Shown: positions 42,394-51,666, numbered from the stretch's first letter. The stretch is 64,000 nt of DNA from Lentzea albidocapillata subsp. violacea (GCF_900100275.1 NZ_FNET01000014.1:62001-126000), one strand, 5' to 3'. Made by a program: numbers and translations. The notes: generated by a model from the sequence alone, not told the origin.

Positions 42394-43012
42394 GCTGGTG
42401 TTGGCCGACGCGGCCGAGAGAGACGACCTCGGGGCGTTCGCCGCGCGGGCCGTGCGCCTCGACGCGCAGACCGTCGTACGGCTGCGCAACCGCAATGAGG
42501 AACTGCTCGACGCGTGGGTGGCCACGCCGTTCGACGCGCTCGCGACGCGAACCGTTACGGGACAAGCGACTCCGGCGGACGTCACGGTGTCCGGCTCGGA
42601 GCTGCTGACGGGCCTCGCGGTGATGCGCGACGAACGCATCGATCCGGGCCCCGCCAAGGACCTGATGTGGCGCTCGGCCCTGCCGCCCGCCGAGGGCTGG
42701 CTGATGGTCGACCGGCTGCCGGTCGAGGTCATCGCCAAACTCGCGGACGAGGGTGTCGAGGTGGCGCGGGAGAATACCGGACCGCAGGGCACGCCGCCGG
42801 CCTCGTTGCTGGACCAGACGGTGCTGACCGTCAGCGGGTCCGGCCTGGACGTCAAGATCGCGCTGCGGGTCCTGTTCGCGTTGTCGGGCATGGGTTTCCT
42901 CGGCGAGGACGGCGACGTGCGGGTGACCGCGACCGACTCGTGGCTGCGGATCGACGCCCGGTACGGCGCGGTCGTGCGGCGCCGTCACTCCATGCTGCCG
43001 CTGCTGATCTGA
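42383..43012 (+). CDS. Conserved hypothetical protein (Rv2474c position)
   Basis: 209 residues, starting at ATG 42383 with GGGCAGGGGG upstream. Soluble with alternating helices. Visible segments are ERDDLGAFAARAVRLDAQTVVRLRNR, PPAEGWLMVDRLPVEVIAKLADEG and SGSGLDVKIALRVLFALSGMGFLGED. No family recognised. Located where mycobacteria have Rv2474c, which I recall as a hypothetical of similar size. Confidence 0.7.
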   Translation: MVPELVLADAAERDDLGAFAARAVRLDAQTVVRLRNRNEELLDAWVATPFDALATRTVTGQATPADVTVSGSELLTGLAVMRDERIDPGPAKDLMWRSALPPAEGWLMVDRLPVEVIAKLADEGVEVARENTGPQGTPPASLLDQTVLTVSGSGLDVKIALRVLFALSGMGFLGEDGDVRVTATDSWLRIDARYGAVVRRRHSMLPLLI

Positions 43013-43020
43013 CGCTCTTG

Positions 43021-43067
43021 AACGCGAAACAGCGCCCTGGGCCACGGCCAGGGCGCTGTTTCGCGTT
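43021..43067. terminator. Bidirectional terminator with 20-bp perfect stem
   Basis: The arm AACGCGAAACAGCGCCCTGG, a GCCACGG loop and the exact complement. It separates convergent genes; one of the strongest hairpins in the window. Confidence 0.92.
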
Positions 43068-43075
43068 GCAAGAAC

Positions 43076-44668
43076 TCAGACGAGCCAGACGGCCGTGTCC
43101 GGCGGCAGCTGGTCGCCGTCCATCGGACCGGACGACAGCAGCACCTGGCCGGGAGGCAGCGGCACGGACGCGCCCGAGGTGTTCAGAGCGCAGATCAGCC
43201 CGCCACCCTTGCGCCGGAACGCGAAGCAGCCGGCCGGAGCGCCGTACCACTCGAGCTCCTCACCGGCGAAGCCCGCGTTGGACTTCCGGTGCTCCAACGC
43301 CTCGCGGTAGAGCGAGAGCATCGAGCCTGGGTCCTCCAACTGCGCCTCGGCCGTGAGGTGGTCCCATTCGTTCGGCTGCGGCAGCCAGGTGTTCACGGCC
43401 GTGGAGAACCCGAACGGCGGGCTGGTGCCCTCCCACGGGATCGGAACGCGGCAGCCGTCGCGGCCGCGCTCGGTGTGGCCGGAACGCTCCCAGGTCGGGT
43501 CCTGCAGGGCCCAGTCCGGCAGCTCCACGTTGGGCAGGCCGAGCTCTTCGCCGTTGTAGAGGTAGATCACGCCCGGCAGCGCCAGTTCGACCAGCGCCAT
43601 CGCGCGGGCACGCTGCTCGCCCGGCGCGCCGCCGCCGTAGCGGGTCACGTGGCGCACGACGTCGTGGTTCGACAACGTCCACGTCGCGGGCGTGCCGGTC
43701 AGGGCGACCGCCCCCAGCGAGTGCTCGATCGCCGTGCGGACGGCGTCGGCGTCGAAGCCGGCCTCGACCAGCCGGAAGTTGAAGCCCAGGTGCAGCTCGT
43801 CGGGACGGACGTAGGCGGCGAAGCGCTCGTCGTCCTTCACCCAGATCTCGCCCACGGCCATGGTGCCGGGGTAGCCGTCCATGACCTTGCGGATCATGCG
43901 GTGGATCTCGTGCACGCCGTCGTTGTCGAAGCGCGGGTCGTGCACGTCGTCGGACAGCACGCCGGGAACCTGGGTGCGGATCTCCATGTCCGGCAGGCCT
44001 TCCGGCTTGGCCATGCCGTGGGCCACGTCGATGCGGAAGCCGTCGACCCCGCGGTCCAGCCAGAACCGCAGCGTGCGCTCCAGGTCGGCACGGACCTCCG
44101 GGTGCTCCCAGTTGAGGTCGGGCTGTTCCGGCGCGAACAGGTGCAGGTACCACTGGCCGTCCGGCACTCGGGTCCAGGCGGGGCCGCCGAAGACGGAGAC
44201 CCAGTTGTTCGGCGGCTGCGAGCCGTCGAAGCCACGGCCCTCGCGGAAGATGTAGCGGGCGCGCTCCATGCTGCCCGGACCGGCCTGCAGGGCCTCCTGG
44301 AACCACTCGTGCAGGTCGCTCGAGTGGTTCGGGACCAGGTCGACCGTCACGCGGATGTTGTGCTCGTGCGCGTCCGCCACCAGCCGGTCGAACGCGGCCA
44401 GGTCGCCGAACAGCGGGTCGACGTCACGCGGGTCGGCCACGTCGTAGCCGTGGTCGGCCATCGGTGAGCGGTAGAACGGGGTGAGCCACAGGGCGTCGAC
44501 CCCGAGCAGCTCCAGATAGCCGAGGCGGGAACGGATGCCGTCGAGGTCGCCGACGCCGTCGCCGTTGGAGTCGGCGAACGAACGCACGTAGACCTGGTAG
44601 AAGACGGCGTCACGCCACCAGGCGGACTCTTCGGCGATCTCGGGGGTGAGGTCGGAGGATCGGCGCAC
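43076..44668 (-). CDS. aglA: Alpha-glucosidase, GH13 (Rv2471 AglA-like)
   Basis: 530 residues. GH13 blocks: WWRDAVFYQVYVRSFADSNGDGVGD, VDLVPNHSSDLHEWF, GVDGFRIDVAHG (nucleophile Asp), GTMAVGEIWVKDD (acid/base Glu) and WTLSNHDVVRH (transition-state Asp). It hydrolyses alpha-1,4/1,6-glucosidic bonds of maltose, isomaltose or related oligosaccharides. Starts at GTG 44668 without a strong ribosome binding site. No signal peptide, so intracellular. Confidence 0.92.
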   Translation of the reverse strand: MRRSSDLTPEIAEESAWWRDAVFYQVYVRSFADSNGDGVGDLDGIRSRLGYLELLGVDALWLTPFYRSPMADHGYDVADPRDVDPLFGDLAAFDRLVADAHEHNIRVTVDLVPNHSSDLHEWFQEALQAGPGSMERARYIFREGRGFDGSQPPNNWVSVFGGPAWTRVPDGQWYLHLFAPEQPDLNWEHPEVRADLERTLRFWLDRGVDGFRIDVAHGMAKPEGLPDMEIRTQVPGVLSDDVHDPRFDNDGVHEIHRMIRKVMDGYPGTMAVGEIWVKDDERFAAYVRPDELHLGFNFRLVEAGFDADAVRTAIEHSLGAVALTGTPATWTLSNHDVVRHVTRYGGGAPGEQRARAMALVELALPGVIYLYNGEELGLPNVELPDWALQDPTWERSGHTERGRDGCRVPIPWEGTSPPFGFSTAVNTWLPQPNEWDHLTAEAQLEDPGSMLSLYREALEHRKSNAGFAGEELEWYGAPAGCFAFRRKGGGLICALNTSGASVPLPPGQVLLSSGPMDGDQLPPDTAVWLV

Positions 44669-44725
44669 GGGGGGTCATCCTGCCATTCGTCTCGCTGCTA
44701 AAGGACCCGAACGGGTGATGGGCGG

Positions 44726-45109
44726 TCAGGACAGGCTGTTCACCAAGCTGTTCGCCGCCATCTCCATGTAGTCCCAGAGCTGCTTGCGGTGAGCCTCGTC
44801 CAAGCCGGCCTCGTCGACGGCGATCCTCATGCAGCGCAGCCACGCGTCCCGCTCGATCGGTCCGATCTTGAACGGGACGTGACGCATCCGCAGCCTCGGA
44901 TGGCCCCGGTTGTCCGAGTAGGTGTGGGGTCCGCCCCAGTACTGCATGAGGAACAGCCGCAGCCGTTCCTCCGCAGGTCCGAGGTCCTCTTCGGGGTAGA
45001 GGGGCAGGAGGATCTCGTCGGCCTTCACCTCTTGGTAGAAGCGCGCGACGATGCGGTGGAACGTCTCCTCGCCACCGACCTGTTCGAAGAAGCTCACGGG
45101 GTTTCCCAC
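44726..45109 (-). CDS. glbO: Truncated haemoglobin, group II (GlbO)
   Basis: 127 residues. [64 protein letters not shown] (distal and proximal residues; heme-proximal His) and [12 protein letters not shown] are the GlbO signature. It binds O2 and may guard against NO or oxidative stress. GTG 45109 has AGGATGG upstream; GTG 45097 is possible. Confidence 0.94.
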   Translation of the reverse strand: MGNPVSFFEQVGGEETFHRIVARFYQEVKADEILLPLYPEEDLGPAEERLRLFLMQYWGGPHTYSDNRGHPRLRMRHVPFKIGPIERDAWLRCMRIAVDEAGLDEAHRKQLWDYMEMAANSLVNSLS

Positions 45110-45227
45110 GTACCCATCCTGACTCACGAGGGCCACCGCCCGCAGGCCGCCCCGGCTGTTGGCTCCGCCATAGGGTGGTGAACTGGCAGGACGCCGAATG
45201 ATCATCGTCTCGAATGGGTGTTCTAAC

Positions 45228-46130
45228 TCACTTGGCGGTGAAGCCGGCTTCCTCGAGGGCGGGCATCAGTTGCGCGCGCAGGTTGCGCTGGACCGCCCAC
45301 TGACGGCCGGGGCGCGTCTTCGCGGTGACCCGCAGGGTGATGCCGTCCGACGTGAACTTCTCGACGCCGAGCACCTCGGGCTTGGCCGTGATGTCCGCCT
45401 TCAGCGGGTCCTTGTCGGCCACCTCGGCGACCTTGCGCTCCAGCACGCTGGTGGCTTCGGCGAGGTTCGCGCCGTAGCTCAGCGGCAGGTCGACGACGGC
45501 GACCGCGAAGCCCTGCGACGAGTTGCCGACGCGCAGGATCTCGCCGTTGCGGACGTACCAGACCGTGCCGCCGGTGTCCCGGATCGTGGTGGTGCGCAAC
45601 GCGACCGCCTCGACGGTGCCGGTGGCCGGGCCCAGGTCGACGACGTCGCCGACGCCGTACTGGTCCTCCAGCAGCATGAACATGCCGGCCAGGAAGTCCT
45701 TCACCAGGTTCTGGGCGCCGAAACCGATGGCGACGCCCAGGATGCCCGCCGATGTCAGGATCGGCGTGATGTTGATGCCCACCACGATCAGGATCTCGAG
45801 GAAGGCGATGCCGAAGATCATGATCGTGACGATGGACTTGAGCACCGAGCCGATGGTCTTCGCACGCTGCTCCCGGCGCTCGGAGATCAGGTTTCCGAGC
45901 GCCTGGGGGGCCCGCTCGCGCAACGGCTTGAGCAGCCCCGGCTTCCTGCCTTCCTTGCCGGGCGTGGTGATCCGGTCGATGACCTTGCGCAGCAGAGCCC
46001 TGATCACGAAGGCGGCGATCAGGATCACGACGATCTTGATCGTGCCCGTGAGGATCATCGGGCCGTACTTGTCCACGAAGGTGACCGCCTCGGCGGCCTT
46101 GTTCGTGACGTCATCCACGGGACTGGTCAC
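45228..46130 (-). CDS. Small-conductance mechanosensitive channel (MscS family)
   Basis: 300 residues. Three hydrophobic segments, then the pore helix and beta domain: [40 protein letters not shown] and [21 protein letters not shown], the MscS signature. It releases osmolytes on hypo-osmotic shock. Start GTG 46130. It is not in the mycobacterial block, so an insertion. A short 14-bp gap leads to the upstream peptidase gene, likely co-transcribed. Confidence 0.9.
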   Translation of the reverse strand: MTSPVDDVTNKAAEAVTFVDKYGPMILTGTIKIVVILIAAFVIRALLRKVIDRITTPGKEGRKPGLLKPLRERAPQALGNLISERREQRAKTIGSVLKSIVTIMIFGIAFLEILIVVGINITPILTSAGILGVAIGFGAQNLVKDFLAGMFMLLEDQYGVGDVVDLGPATGTVEAVALRTTTIRDTGGTVWYVRNGEILRVGNSSQGFAVAVVDLPLSYGANLAEATSVLERKVAEVADKDPLKADITAKPEVLGVEKFTSDGITLRVTAKTRPGRQWAVQRNLRAQLMPALEEAGFTAK

Positions 46131-46144
46131 CTGGTCGTGCCCTC

Positions 46145-48241
46145 CTACAACTCCATGCCGGTGGCATTGGCCAAGAACGTCAGCTGGTCCACGGCGAGAG
46201 CCACCGTCCGGCTGACCGACCGGCCCGCGTGACCGACCTCGGTCTCGCGGCGGATCAGCACGGGGTGCTTGGTCGGATCACTTGACGAAGCGTGCTGCAG
46301 TGCCGCGCACATCTTCCTGGCGTGGTTGGGGTCCACACGAGAATCCGACTCGAACACCGTGAACAAGACCGAAGGGTACTCAACGTCCGTTACCACCCGG
46401 TGATAAGGCGAGTAGGAGAGCAGCCAGCCCAGTTCCTCGGCAACGCCTGCGCTGCCGTACTCGTCGGCCCACAGCCGTCCGAGCAGGAACTTCTCGTAGC
46501 GCACCATGTCGAGCAGTGGCGCTGAGCACACCACGGCGGCGTAGAGCTCGGGGCGCTGGGTCAGCGCGGCACCCACGAGCAGGCCGCCATTGGAGCCTCC
46601 CATGATCGACAGCTGCTGCGGCGTGGTCCACCCGTCGCGGATCAGGCGTTCCGCGGCGGCATGGAAGTCGTCGAACACGTTCTGCTTGTTGGCGCGCATG
46701 CCGGCGACGTGCCAGTCCTCGCCTTCCTCGTCGCCGCCGCGCAACGACACGTGCACCCACACGCCGCCCGCCTCGACCCACGCGAGCGTCGTCGCGCTGT
46801 AGCCGGGACCGCGGCCGATCGCGAAGCCGCCGTAGCCGGTGAGCAGCGCGGGCCGGGGCAGGTCGGGCTTCTGCTCGCCGCTGACGACGAACATGTGGAC
46901 CGTCGTGCCGTCCTTGGACGTGTACGCGATCTGCTGCGTCGTCACGGTGGGCAGCTCGACGCGACCCGGCGCGGCCTCGTGCAGCACCGTCTCACCCGCG
47001 GTCTTGGAGAACCGGAACACCGACTGCGGCGTCACGAAGTCCGTCCACCCGAACCACAGCGTGTCCTGGTCGTGGGGCGTCTGGGCGTCCACAACGGACA
47101 TACCGTGCAGCGAACCCGTGCCGGGCAGCGGGATCTCCTGCTGGTGCGCACCGGTCGCGGCGTCGTGCAGGTGCAGTTCGGACACCGCGTGCCTGGTGCG
47201 CAGGACGACCAGGTCGCCGTTCAGCCAGCGCACCCCGTCGAGGACCGAGTCCGGTTCCTCGGCGATGAGCTCGGTCCACTCGGTGGGGTTCGCCGGGTCG
47301 GCCACGCACAGCCGCTGCCGGGGCGCGCCGTGATTGGTGTGCAGGTAGAGCCTGCCGTCGCGGGCGACGGACGCCGAGCACTGCACGCCGGCCTCGGTCA
47401 GGACCACGGGCACGAGCGCGCCGTCGCCGTGCAGGTCCGCGATCCACACGGAGTCGTGCTTCAGCGTGCTGGGTGCGCCGCTCACGACCAGCCAGCGGCC
47501 GTCGTGCGAGAGGTTCAGCGAGTAGTAGAAGGTGTGCGCCTGGCCGTCGCCGTGCACGTTGAGGTCCGTGTCCGGGTCCGTGCCGACGCGGTGACGCCAC
47601 ACGCGGCGGTGGAACAGCTTCTCGTCCTCGGGAAGCAGGTCCGGGTCGAGCTGGCGCACGTAGTAGAACTCGTCGCCGCCCGGCAGCCAGCCGATGGAGG
47701 AGTAGCGGCACCGGTCGATCGGGCCCTCGATGAGCCGGCCCGTCTCGACGTCGATGACGTGCAGCAGCGAGTGCTCGTTGCCGCCGATGGACACCTGGTA
47801 GGCCAGGCGGGTGCCTTCGAGGCTGGGGCACCAGCTGTCGAGCGTGGTCCGGCCGGACGGGTCGAGCGTGCTCACGTCGAGAAGCACGCGCTCGGTGCCG
47901 TCGCTCTCGCGCACCATGACGACGGGGTGGTCCTGCTCGGGGCCGCGGCGGGTGAAGAACGCTCTGCCCGCGCGCCAGGTCGGCGTGGACACCGAACCCG
48001 TGCGCATCAGCTCCTTGAGGCGCTCGCCCAGGCGTCGGCGGCCCGGCATCGCGTCCAGCCAGGAACGCGCGAGCACGTCCTGCGCCTGCGACCACTCCGC
48101 GGTGCGGGGGTCTGCCGTGTCCTCGAGCCAGCGGTACGGATCCGCGACTTCGCGCCCGTGGATCTGCTCGGCGAGGTTTAGCCGCTCGGCGATCGGGTAG
48201 GTGATCGTCGCAGGCAGTGGAGTGGAAGGTGCCTCTGTCAC
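46145..48241 (-). CDS. Prolyl oligopeptidase family serine peptidase (S9)
   Basis: About 698 residues. A seven-bladed beta-propeller fills residues ~70-420, followed by the alpha/beta hydrolase domain: LLTGYGGFAIGRGPGYSATT, SIMGGSNGGLLVGAALTQRPEL (Ser nucleophile in GGSNGG) and VLIRRETEVGHAGR (His). It cleaves short peptides after proline. Start GTG 48241 (VTEAPSTPLP) from family length; the ribosome binding site is poor. There is no signal peptide. Confidence 0.9.
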   Translation of the reverse strand: MTEAPSTPLPATITYPIAERLNLAEQIHGREVADPYRWLEDTADPRTAEWSQAQDVLARSWLDAMPGRRRLGERLKELMRTGSVSTPTWRAGRAFFTRRGPEQDHPVVMVRESDGTERVLLDVSTLDPSGRTTLDSWCPSLEGTRLAYQVSIGGNEHSLLHVIDVETGRLIEGPIDRCRYSSIGWLPGGDEFYYVRQLDPDLLPEDEKLFHRRVWRHRVGTDPDTDLNVHGDGQAHTFYYSLNLSHDGRWLVVSGAPSTLKHDSVWIADLHGDGALVPVVLTEAGVQCSASVARDGRLYLHTNHGAPRQRLCVADPANPTEWTELIAEEPDSVLDGVRWLNGDLVVLRTRHAVSELHLHDAATGAHQQEIPLPGTGSLHGMSVVDAQTPHDQDTLWFGWTDFVTPQSVFRFSKTAGETVLHEAAPGRVELPTVTTQQIAYTSKDGTTVHMFVVSGEQKPDLPRPALLTGYGGFAIGRGPGYSATTLAWVEAGGVWVHVSLRGGDEEGEDWHVAGMRANKQNVFDDFHAAAERLIRDGWTTPQQLSIMGGSNGGLLVGAALTQRPELYAAVVCSAPLLDMVRYEKFLLGRLWADEYGSAGVAEELGWLLSYSPYHRVVTDVEYPSVLFTVFESDSRVDPNHARKMCAALQHASSSDPTKHPVLIRRETEVGHAGRSVSRTVALAVDQLTFLANATGMEL

Positions 48242-48528
48242 CTTGGCAAGGGTAGCGGGTTCTTGAAAACCATCTCCGATAGGGAGCTGGTTCACCCCAG
48301 GTTCGATCACACATCCATGACGCGTCACTTATCACACGTGATTTTTTCCTGGTAAGTGTGGTCTCCTAGGGCTGAACCGGTGGAGGTGGTCGCGTGCCAG
48401 ACCGACAACCGACCCCTATCGGCGGCTCGCCACCAGGCGAGACGGCGCCGACGGTCCTCGCATGCCGAAATCAGCCCGACCTGCGGGCAGTGCCGGCTGG
48501 GGATCGAGACGGGGGAGGTACCGGTCCG

Positions 48529-49062
48529 ATGCCGGCGGTCTTCCCCTGGGGAAGACGCAAGGTCCTGCTGCTGAACGCCACGTTCGAGCCGCTCACGGCG
48601 TTGTCACTGCGCCGCGCGGTCGTCCTCGTGGTGTGCGGGAAAGCCGAAGTCGTGCACGGAGACGCCTCCGGGCTGGTGCTGCACTCGTCGAAGTCCGAGG
48701 TGCTCGTACCGTCCGTGATCCGGCTGAGCTCCTACGTTCGCGTGCCTTATCGCGGTCGCGTGCCGATGACCCGTGCCGGGCTCATGCACCGCGACCGTTA
48801 TCGCTGCGCCTACTGCGGCGGGCGGGCCGAGACGATCGACCACGTCGTGCCGCGCTCGCGTGGCGGACCTCACACCTGGACCAACTGCGTCGCCTGCTGC
48901 GCGAAGTGCAACCACCGCAAGGCGGACAAACTGCTGTCCGAGCTGGGCTGGCGGCTGCGCGTCGTTCCCGCGGCGCCGCGTGGCCCGCACTGGCGGCTGC
49001 TCGCCGGGGTGGCCGAGGCTGATCCGCAGTGGTTGCCGTACCTGGGTGAACCGGCGGCCTGA
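48529..49062 (+). CDS. HNH endonuclease-domain protein (Rv2469c-like)
   Basis: 177 residues. The start is ATG 48529, preceded by GGGGGAGG; an upstream in-frame start at 48394 gives an unlikely 45-residue extension. KVLLLNATFEPLTALSLRRAVVLVVCGKAEVVH is the conserved N-terminus. The HNH domain is RYRCAYCGGRAETIDHVVPRSRGG and TNCVACCAKCNHRKADK with four zinc cysteines. The product closely matches mycobacterial Rv2469c as recalled. Family cleaves DNA; cellular role unknown. Confidence 0.88.
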   Translation: MPAVFPWGRRKVLLLNATFEPLTALSLRRAVVLVVCGKAEVVHGDASGLVLHSSKSEVLVPSVIRLSSYVRVPYRGRVPMTRAGLMHRDRYRCAYCGGRAETIDHVVPRSRGGPHTWTNCVACCAKCNHRKADKLLSELGWRLRVVPAAPRGPHWRLLAGVAEADPQWLPYLGEPAA

Positions 49063-49080
49063 TCCGCCGTTCGAGCTGGG

Positions 49081-49512
49081 TCAGGCCGCGAGGGAGAAGT
49101 CGTTCTGACGTGCCGTGATGCGGACGCTGTCGTCGTGCGCCGTGATCCGGACCGAGTCGTCCATGGTGATGCGGACGCTGTCCTGCTGGGCGGTGATGCG
49201 GACGCTGTCATCGTGGGCCGTGATGCGCACGGAGTCGTCCATGGTGATCCGGACGGAGTCTTCACGCGCCGTGATCCGGACGGAATCGGCACACGTGATC
49301 CTGACCGAATCGCTCGCCGTGATGCGCACCGAGTCTGCCATGGTGATGCGGACGGAGTCGCGGGCCGTGATGCGCACCGAATCAGTCGCGGTGATCCGAA
49401 CGGAGTCGTCCATCGTGATCCGGACGGAGTCACTGGCGGTGATACGCACTGAATCGTCCTTGTAGCTCGGAAGAGTGAAGGTCACGGCCTGGGGGCGGGT
49501 CATCGTGAACAT
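49081..49512 (-). CDS. Tandem DSVRIT-repeat protein, 143 residues
   Basis: The start is ATG 49512 with GGAGG seven bases upstream, so translation is well supported. The first 19 residues (MFTMTRPQAVTFTLPSYKD) are non-repeated. Residues 20-133 are 14 copies of the invariant core DSVRIT separated by 2-3 variable residues (A/M/C then S, D, T, R, H, Q), giving a period of 8-9. The C-terminus ends RQNDFSLAA. Alternating V, I, A/M against S, R, T suggests beta strands with Asp at each turn. Codons for the same residue vary between copies (Ser by TCA, TCC, TCG and AGC), so protein sequence is being kept. No signal peptide; one Cys. No family recognised. Confidence 0.85.
   Translation of the reverse strand: MFTMTRPQAVTFTLPSYKDDSVRITASDSVRITMDDSVRITATDSVRITARDSVRITMADSVRITASDSVRITCADSVRITAREDSVRITMDDSVRITAHDDSVRITAQQDSVRITMDDSVRITAHDDSVRITARQNDFSLAA
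49114..49455 (-). repeat. 14 x 24-27-bp tandem repeat coding for DSVRIT
   Basis: Each unit encodes Asp-Ser-Val-Arg-Ile-Thr. The first seven spacings are exactly 24 bp; later units alternate 24 and 27 bp. Confidence 0.95.
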
Positions 49513-49719
49513 TTTGTGTCCTCCAGCTCGTTCGGGGCGGGTGCGCAAGACCCGTATAGGTGAAAAGCTAAGAGCTGAGTGTTCCAGGAACAAGACCCCA
49601 AACCGGCACCCGTTCGCCTCCGACCGGGTGAGGACTGACCGGGTGTAACCGCTGCGCCGCACGAGAGCACACGCTGCCCTTACTGGCCGGTATGGACACG
49701 CTCTGTAGCGTTCAATTTG

Positions 49720-50922
49720 GTGGAACGTGATGTGCGTCATACGGCAAAAGGCGTGCACGGACGGGGTTTTCGGGCGCTCACCGGGGCCTGGGCGGTGTCG
49801 CTCGTGGGCGACGGCGTGCGCGTCGTCGCGCTGCCTTTGTTCACCGCTGCCAGCACCCGCAGCCCGCTCGCGGTGTCCGCCGTGGCCGTCGCACTCACCC
49901 TGCCCTGGTTGCTCGTCGCGCTGCCCGCGGGCGCCCTTGTGGACCGTTGGAGACCGAGAACCGTTGTCGTCGCGGCACATTGGCTGCGCGCCGGGGTGAC
50001 CGGACTGCTCGCGCTGGCGGTCCACACCGGACACGCGACGGTCGTCGTCTTGTGCGCCACGGCTTTCGTGCTGACCTCCGCGGAGACGTTCGCGGACTCG
50101 GCGTCGCAGGTGCTGCTGGTCGAGCTCGCGGGACCGGACGAGCTGGAGGCGGCCAACGGCCGGTTCGTGACGGTCGAGACGATCGGCATGGACCTCGTCG
50201 GCCCACTGGCCGCCGCGGTGCTCTTCTGGTGGGCGCCGGCGGCCTGTTTCGCCCTCGACGCGCTCTCGTTCGTCGTCGCCGGGGTGCTCGCGTCCCGCGT
50301 GCCGGACGTCGCTCCCGAACGCTCCGGGAGCGATCTTCGCGGACAGCTGGCCGAGGGCGCCCGTTTCCTCGTGCGGACTCCTGGCCTGCGGTCACTGGTA
50401 GTTGCCGTTGCAATCACAGCTTTCTGCGCGGCCGCGATCAACGCCATGCTGGCGCTCTACTCCATCCAGGTACTCGGCCTCGCCGAACCGGTGGTTCCGT
50501 TCCTCGTCGTGTGCATGGCGGCCGGTGCTCTGCTAGGCGCCCGGCTGTCTCCTCCGCTCGCGGCGCGGTGGGGTGCCGGACGGGTCATGGTCGGGTTCCT
50601 GGCGTTGCTCGGCGCCGGGTTCGCGTTGTTCGGCCTCACGCCGTGGCTGGTCGTGGCGGTGCTCGCGTGCGTGGTGTTCGGCGTGGCGTCCGCCGGCTGG
50701 AACGTGTTGTCCGCGACCCGGCGGCAACGGCTCACGCCAGGTCCGATGATGGGCCGCGTGACCAGCGCTTATCGAATGCTCGCCTGGGGTCTCTCGCCGC
50801 TGGGCGCGGGCCTCGCCGGTCCGCTGGCCGACGCGACGTCGCTGGGCACCGTCTACGTCGTGGCGGGCTCGATCGTGGGATTGACCGCGATCTTGCTGGC
50901 CCGGCCGCTCATGCGCGGCTGA
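49720..50922 (+). CDS. MFS transporter, EntS/macrolide-efflux-like
   Basis: About 400 residues with roughly 12 hydrophobic segments. FRALTGAWAVSLVGDGVRVVALPLFTAA, ALVDRWRPRTVVVAAHWLRAG and ATAFVLTSAETFADSASQVLLVELAGPDELEAANG are the MFS_3/efflux pattern. Exports a small molecule (family expectation). GTG 49720 is the chosen start; no ribosome binding site, with GTG 49732 and 49753 as alternatives. Divergent from the DSVRIT repeat gene across 207 bp, which contains no other supportable gene. Confidence 0.85.
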   Translation: MERDVRHTAKGVHGRGFRALTGAWAVSLVGDGVRVVALPLFTAASTRSPLAVSAVAVALTLPWLLVALPAGALVDRWRPRTVVVAAHWLRAGVTGLLALAVHTGHATVVVLCATAFVLTSAETFADSASQVLLVELAGPDELEAANGRFVTVETIGMDLVGPLAAAVLFWWAPAACFALDALSFVVAGVLASRVPDVAPERSGSDLRGQLAEGARFLVRTPGLRSLVVAVAITAFCAAAINAMLALYSIQVLGLAEPVVPFLVVCMAAGALLGARLSPPLAARWGAGRVMVGFLALLGAGFALFGLTPWLVVAVLACVVFGVASAGWNVLSATRRQRLTPGPMMGRVTSAYRMLAWGLSPLGAGLAGPLADATSLGTVYVVAGSIVGLTAILLARPLMRG

Positions 50923-50942
50923 GTTCGGCTACCGTACCCGCC

Positions 50943-51188
50943 GTGACCATCGTGGAGACCGTTCTCGTCTTCGCGCTGATCCCGCTGGCGATCTACGGCG
51001 TGATCACGCTGCTGACGGTGAGGCCAAAGGCCACCCGGATTCCCCGGTACAGGCCCGGCCAGGAGTGGGGCTATGCCCCGGTGTGGTGGAGCGCGAACCC
51101 GGCCGGGTTGAGCGCTGAGCACCACAGCGCCGCCGAGTCCGGTGCCTCGGACTCGACCGCCAAGGGAGGCGCACGTGGCAACTGGTAA
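50943..51188 (+). CDS. ctaJ: Small membrane protein resembling cytochrome aa3 subunit CtaJ
   Basis: 81 residues from GTG 50943. One membrane helix (VLVFALIPLAIYGVITLLTV) is followed by RPGQEWGYAPVWWSANP and a polar tail. This fits the actinobacterial CtaJ accessory subunit of the aa3 oxidase in the bcc-aa3 supercomplex as I recall it, which sits next to a DUF5130 gene and pepN, as here. Identity rests on this context and the RPGxxWxxxPVWW motif. Overlaps the DUF5130 gene by 14 bp. Confidence 0.7.
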   Translation: MTIVETVLVFALIPLAIYGVITLLTVRPKATRIPRYRPGQEWGYAPVWWSANPAGLSAEHHSAAESGASDSTAKGGARGNW

Positions 51189-51654
51189 GGCGATCGAGGC
51201 CGTCGACCCGTCGACGCTGCCCGTCGGTACCGTCGTGACGAACAGCGGCCGGGTGTCCGCGGCGAAGATGTACGAGCCGCAGGCGCCGGAGCTGCCGTTC
51301 ACGCCCGCCCAGCTCGCGCAGTTGGACGAGGCGCTGACGCTCTCCAGCCGCACCACGGGCCTCGACTTCAGCGTGTACCTGGGCGAGCTCGGCTCGAACG
51401 CCCGCGAGCGCGCGCAGGAGCTGCACGGCTCTACCGAGAGTCCGTCGCACCACGTCCTCGTGGCCGTGTCGCCGGGTGAGCGCGTCGTTGAGATCGTCAC
51501 GGGCGAGGAGTCGCACCGCCGTCTCGCCGACCGCGGTGCCAAGCTCGCGGTGATGAGCATGGTGGCGTCCTTCAAGGAGGGCGACCTCGCGGGCGGCCTC
51601 GTGTCGGGCCTGCGCATGCTGACCGACCAGGCGGGCAACTTGCCCCGTTCCTGA
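51175..51654 (+). CDS. DUF5130 family protein (Rv2468c-like), probable respiratory accessory
   Basis: 159 residues from GTG 51175 with GGGAGG upstream. FTPAQLAQLDEALTLSSRTTGLDFSVYLGEL, HHVLVAVSPGERVVEIVTGEESHRRLADRGAKLAV are a TPM-like fold. Its position next to ctaJ and pepN matches mycobacteria, where as I recall it was found attached to the cytochrome supercomplex. Soluble domain without signal peptide. Confidence 0.85.
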   Translation: MATGKAIEAVDPSTLPVGTVVTNSGRVSAAKMYEPQAPELPFTPAQLAQLDEALTLSSRTTGLDFSVYLGELGSNARERAQELHGSTESPSHHVLVAVSPGERVVEIVTGEESHRRLADRGAKLAVMSMVASFKEGDLAGGLVSGLRMLTDQAGNLPRS

Positions 51655-51666
51655 TTCCCGCTTCTC

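Noticed and set aside
48242-48528. 45-codon N-terminal extension of the HNH gene from 48394
   Set aside because: GGGGGAGG precedes ATG 48529 and homologues begin at that position; the extension is polar low-complexity.
49114-49455. CRISPR-like short direct repeats
   Set aside because: The 24-bp units have no spacers of fixed length; they are coding repeats of the DSVRIT protein and the DNA varies by synonymous changes.
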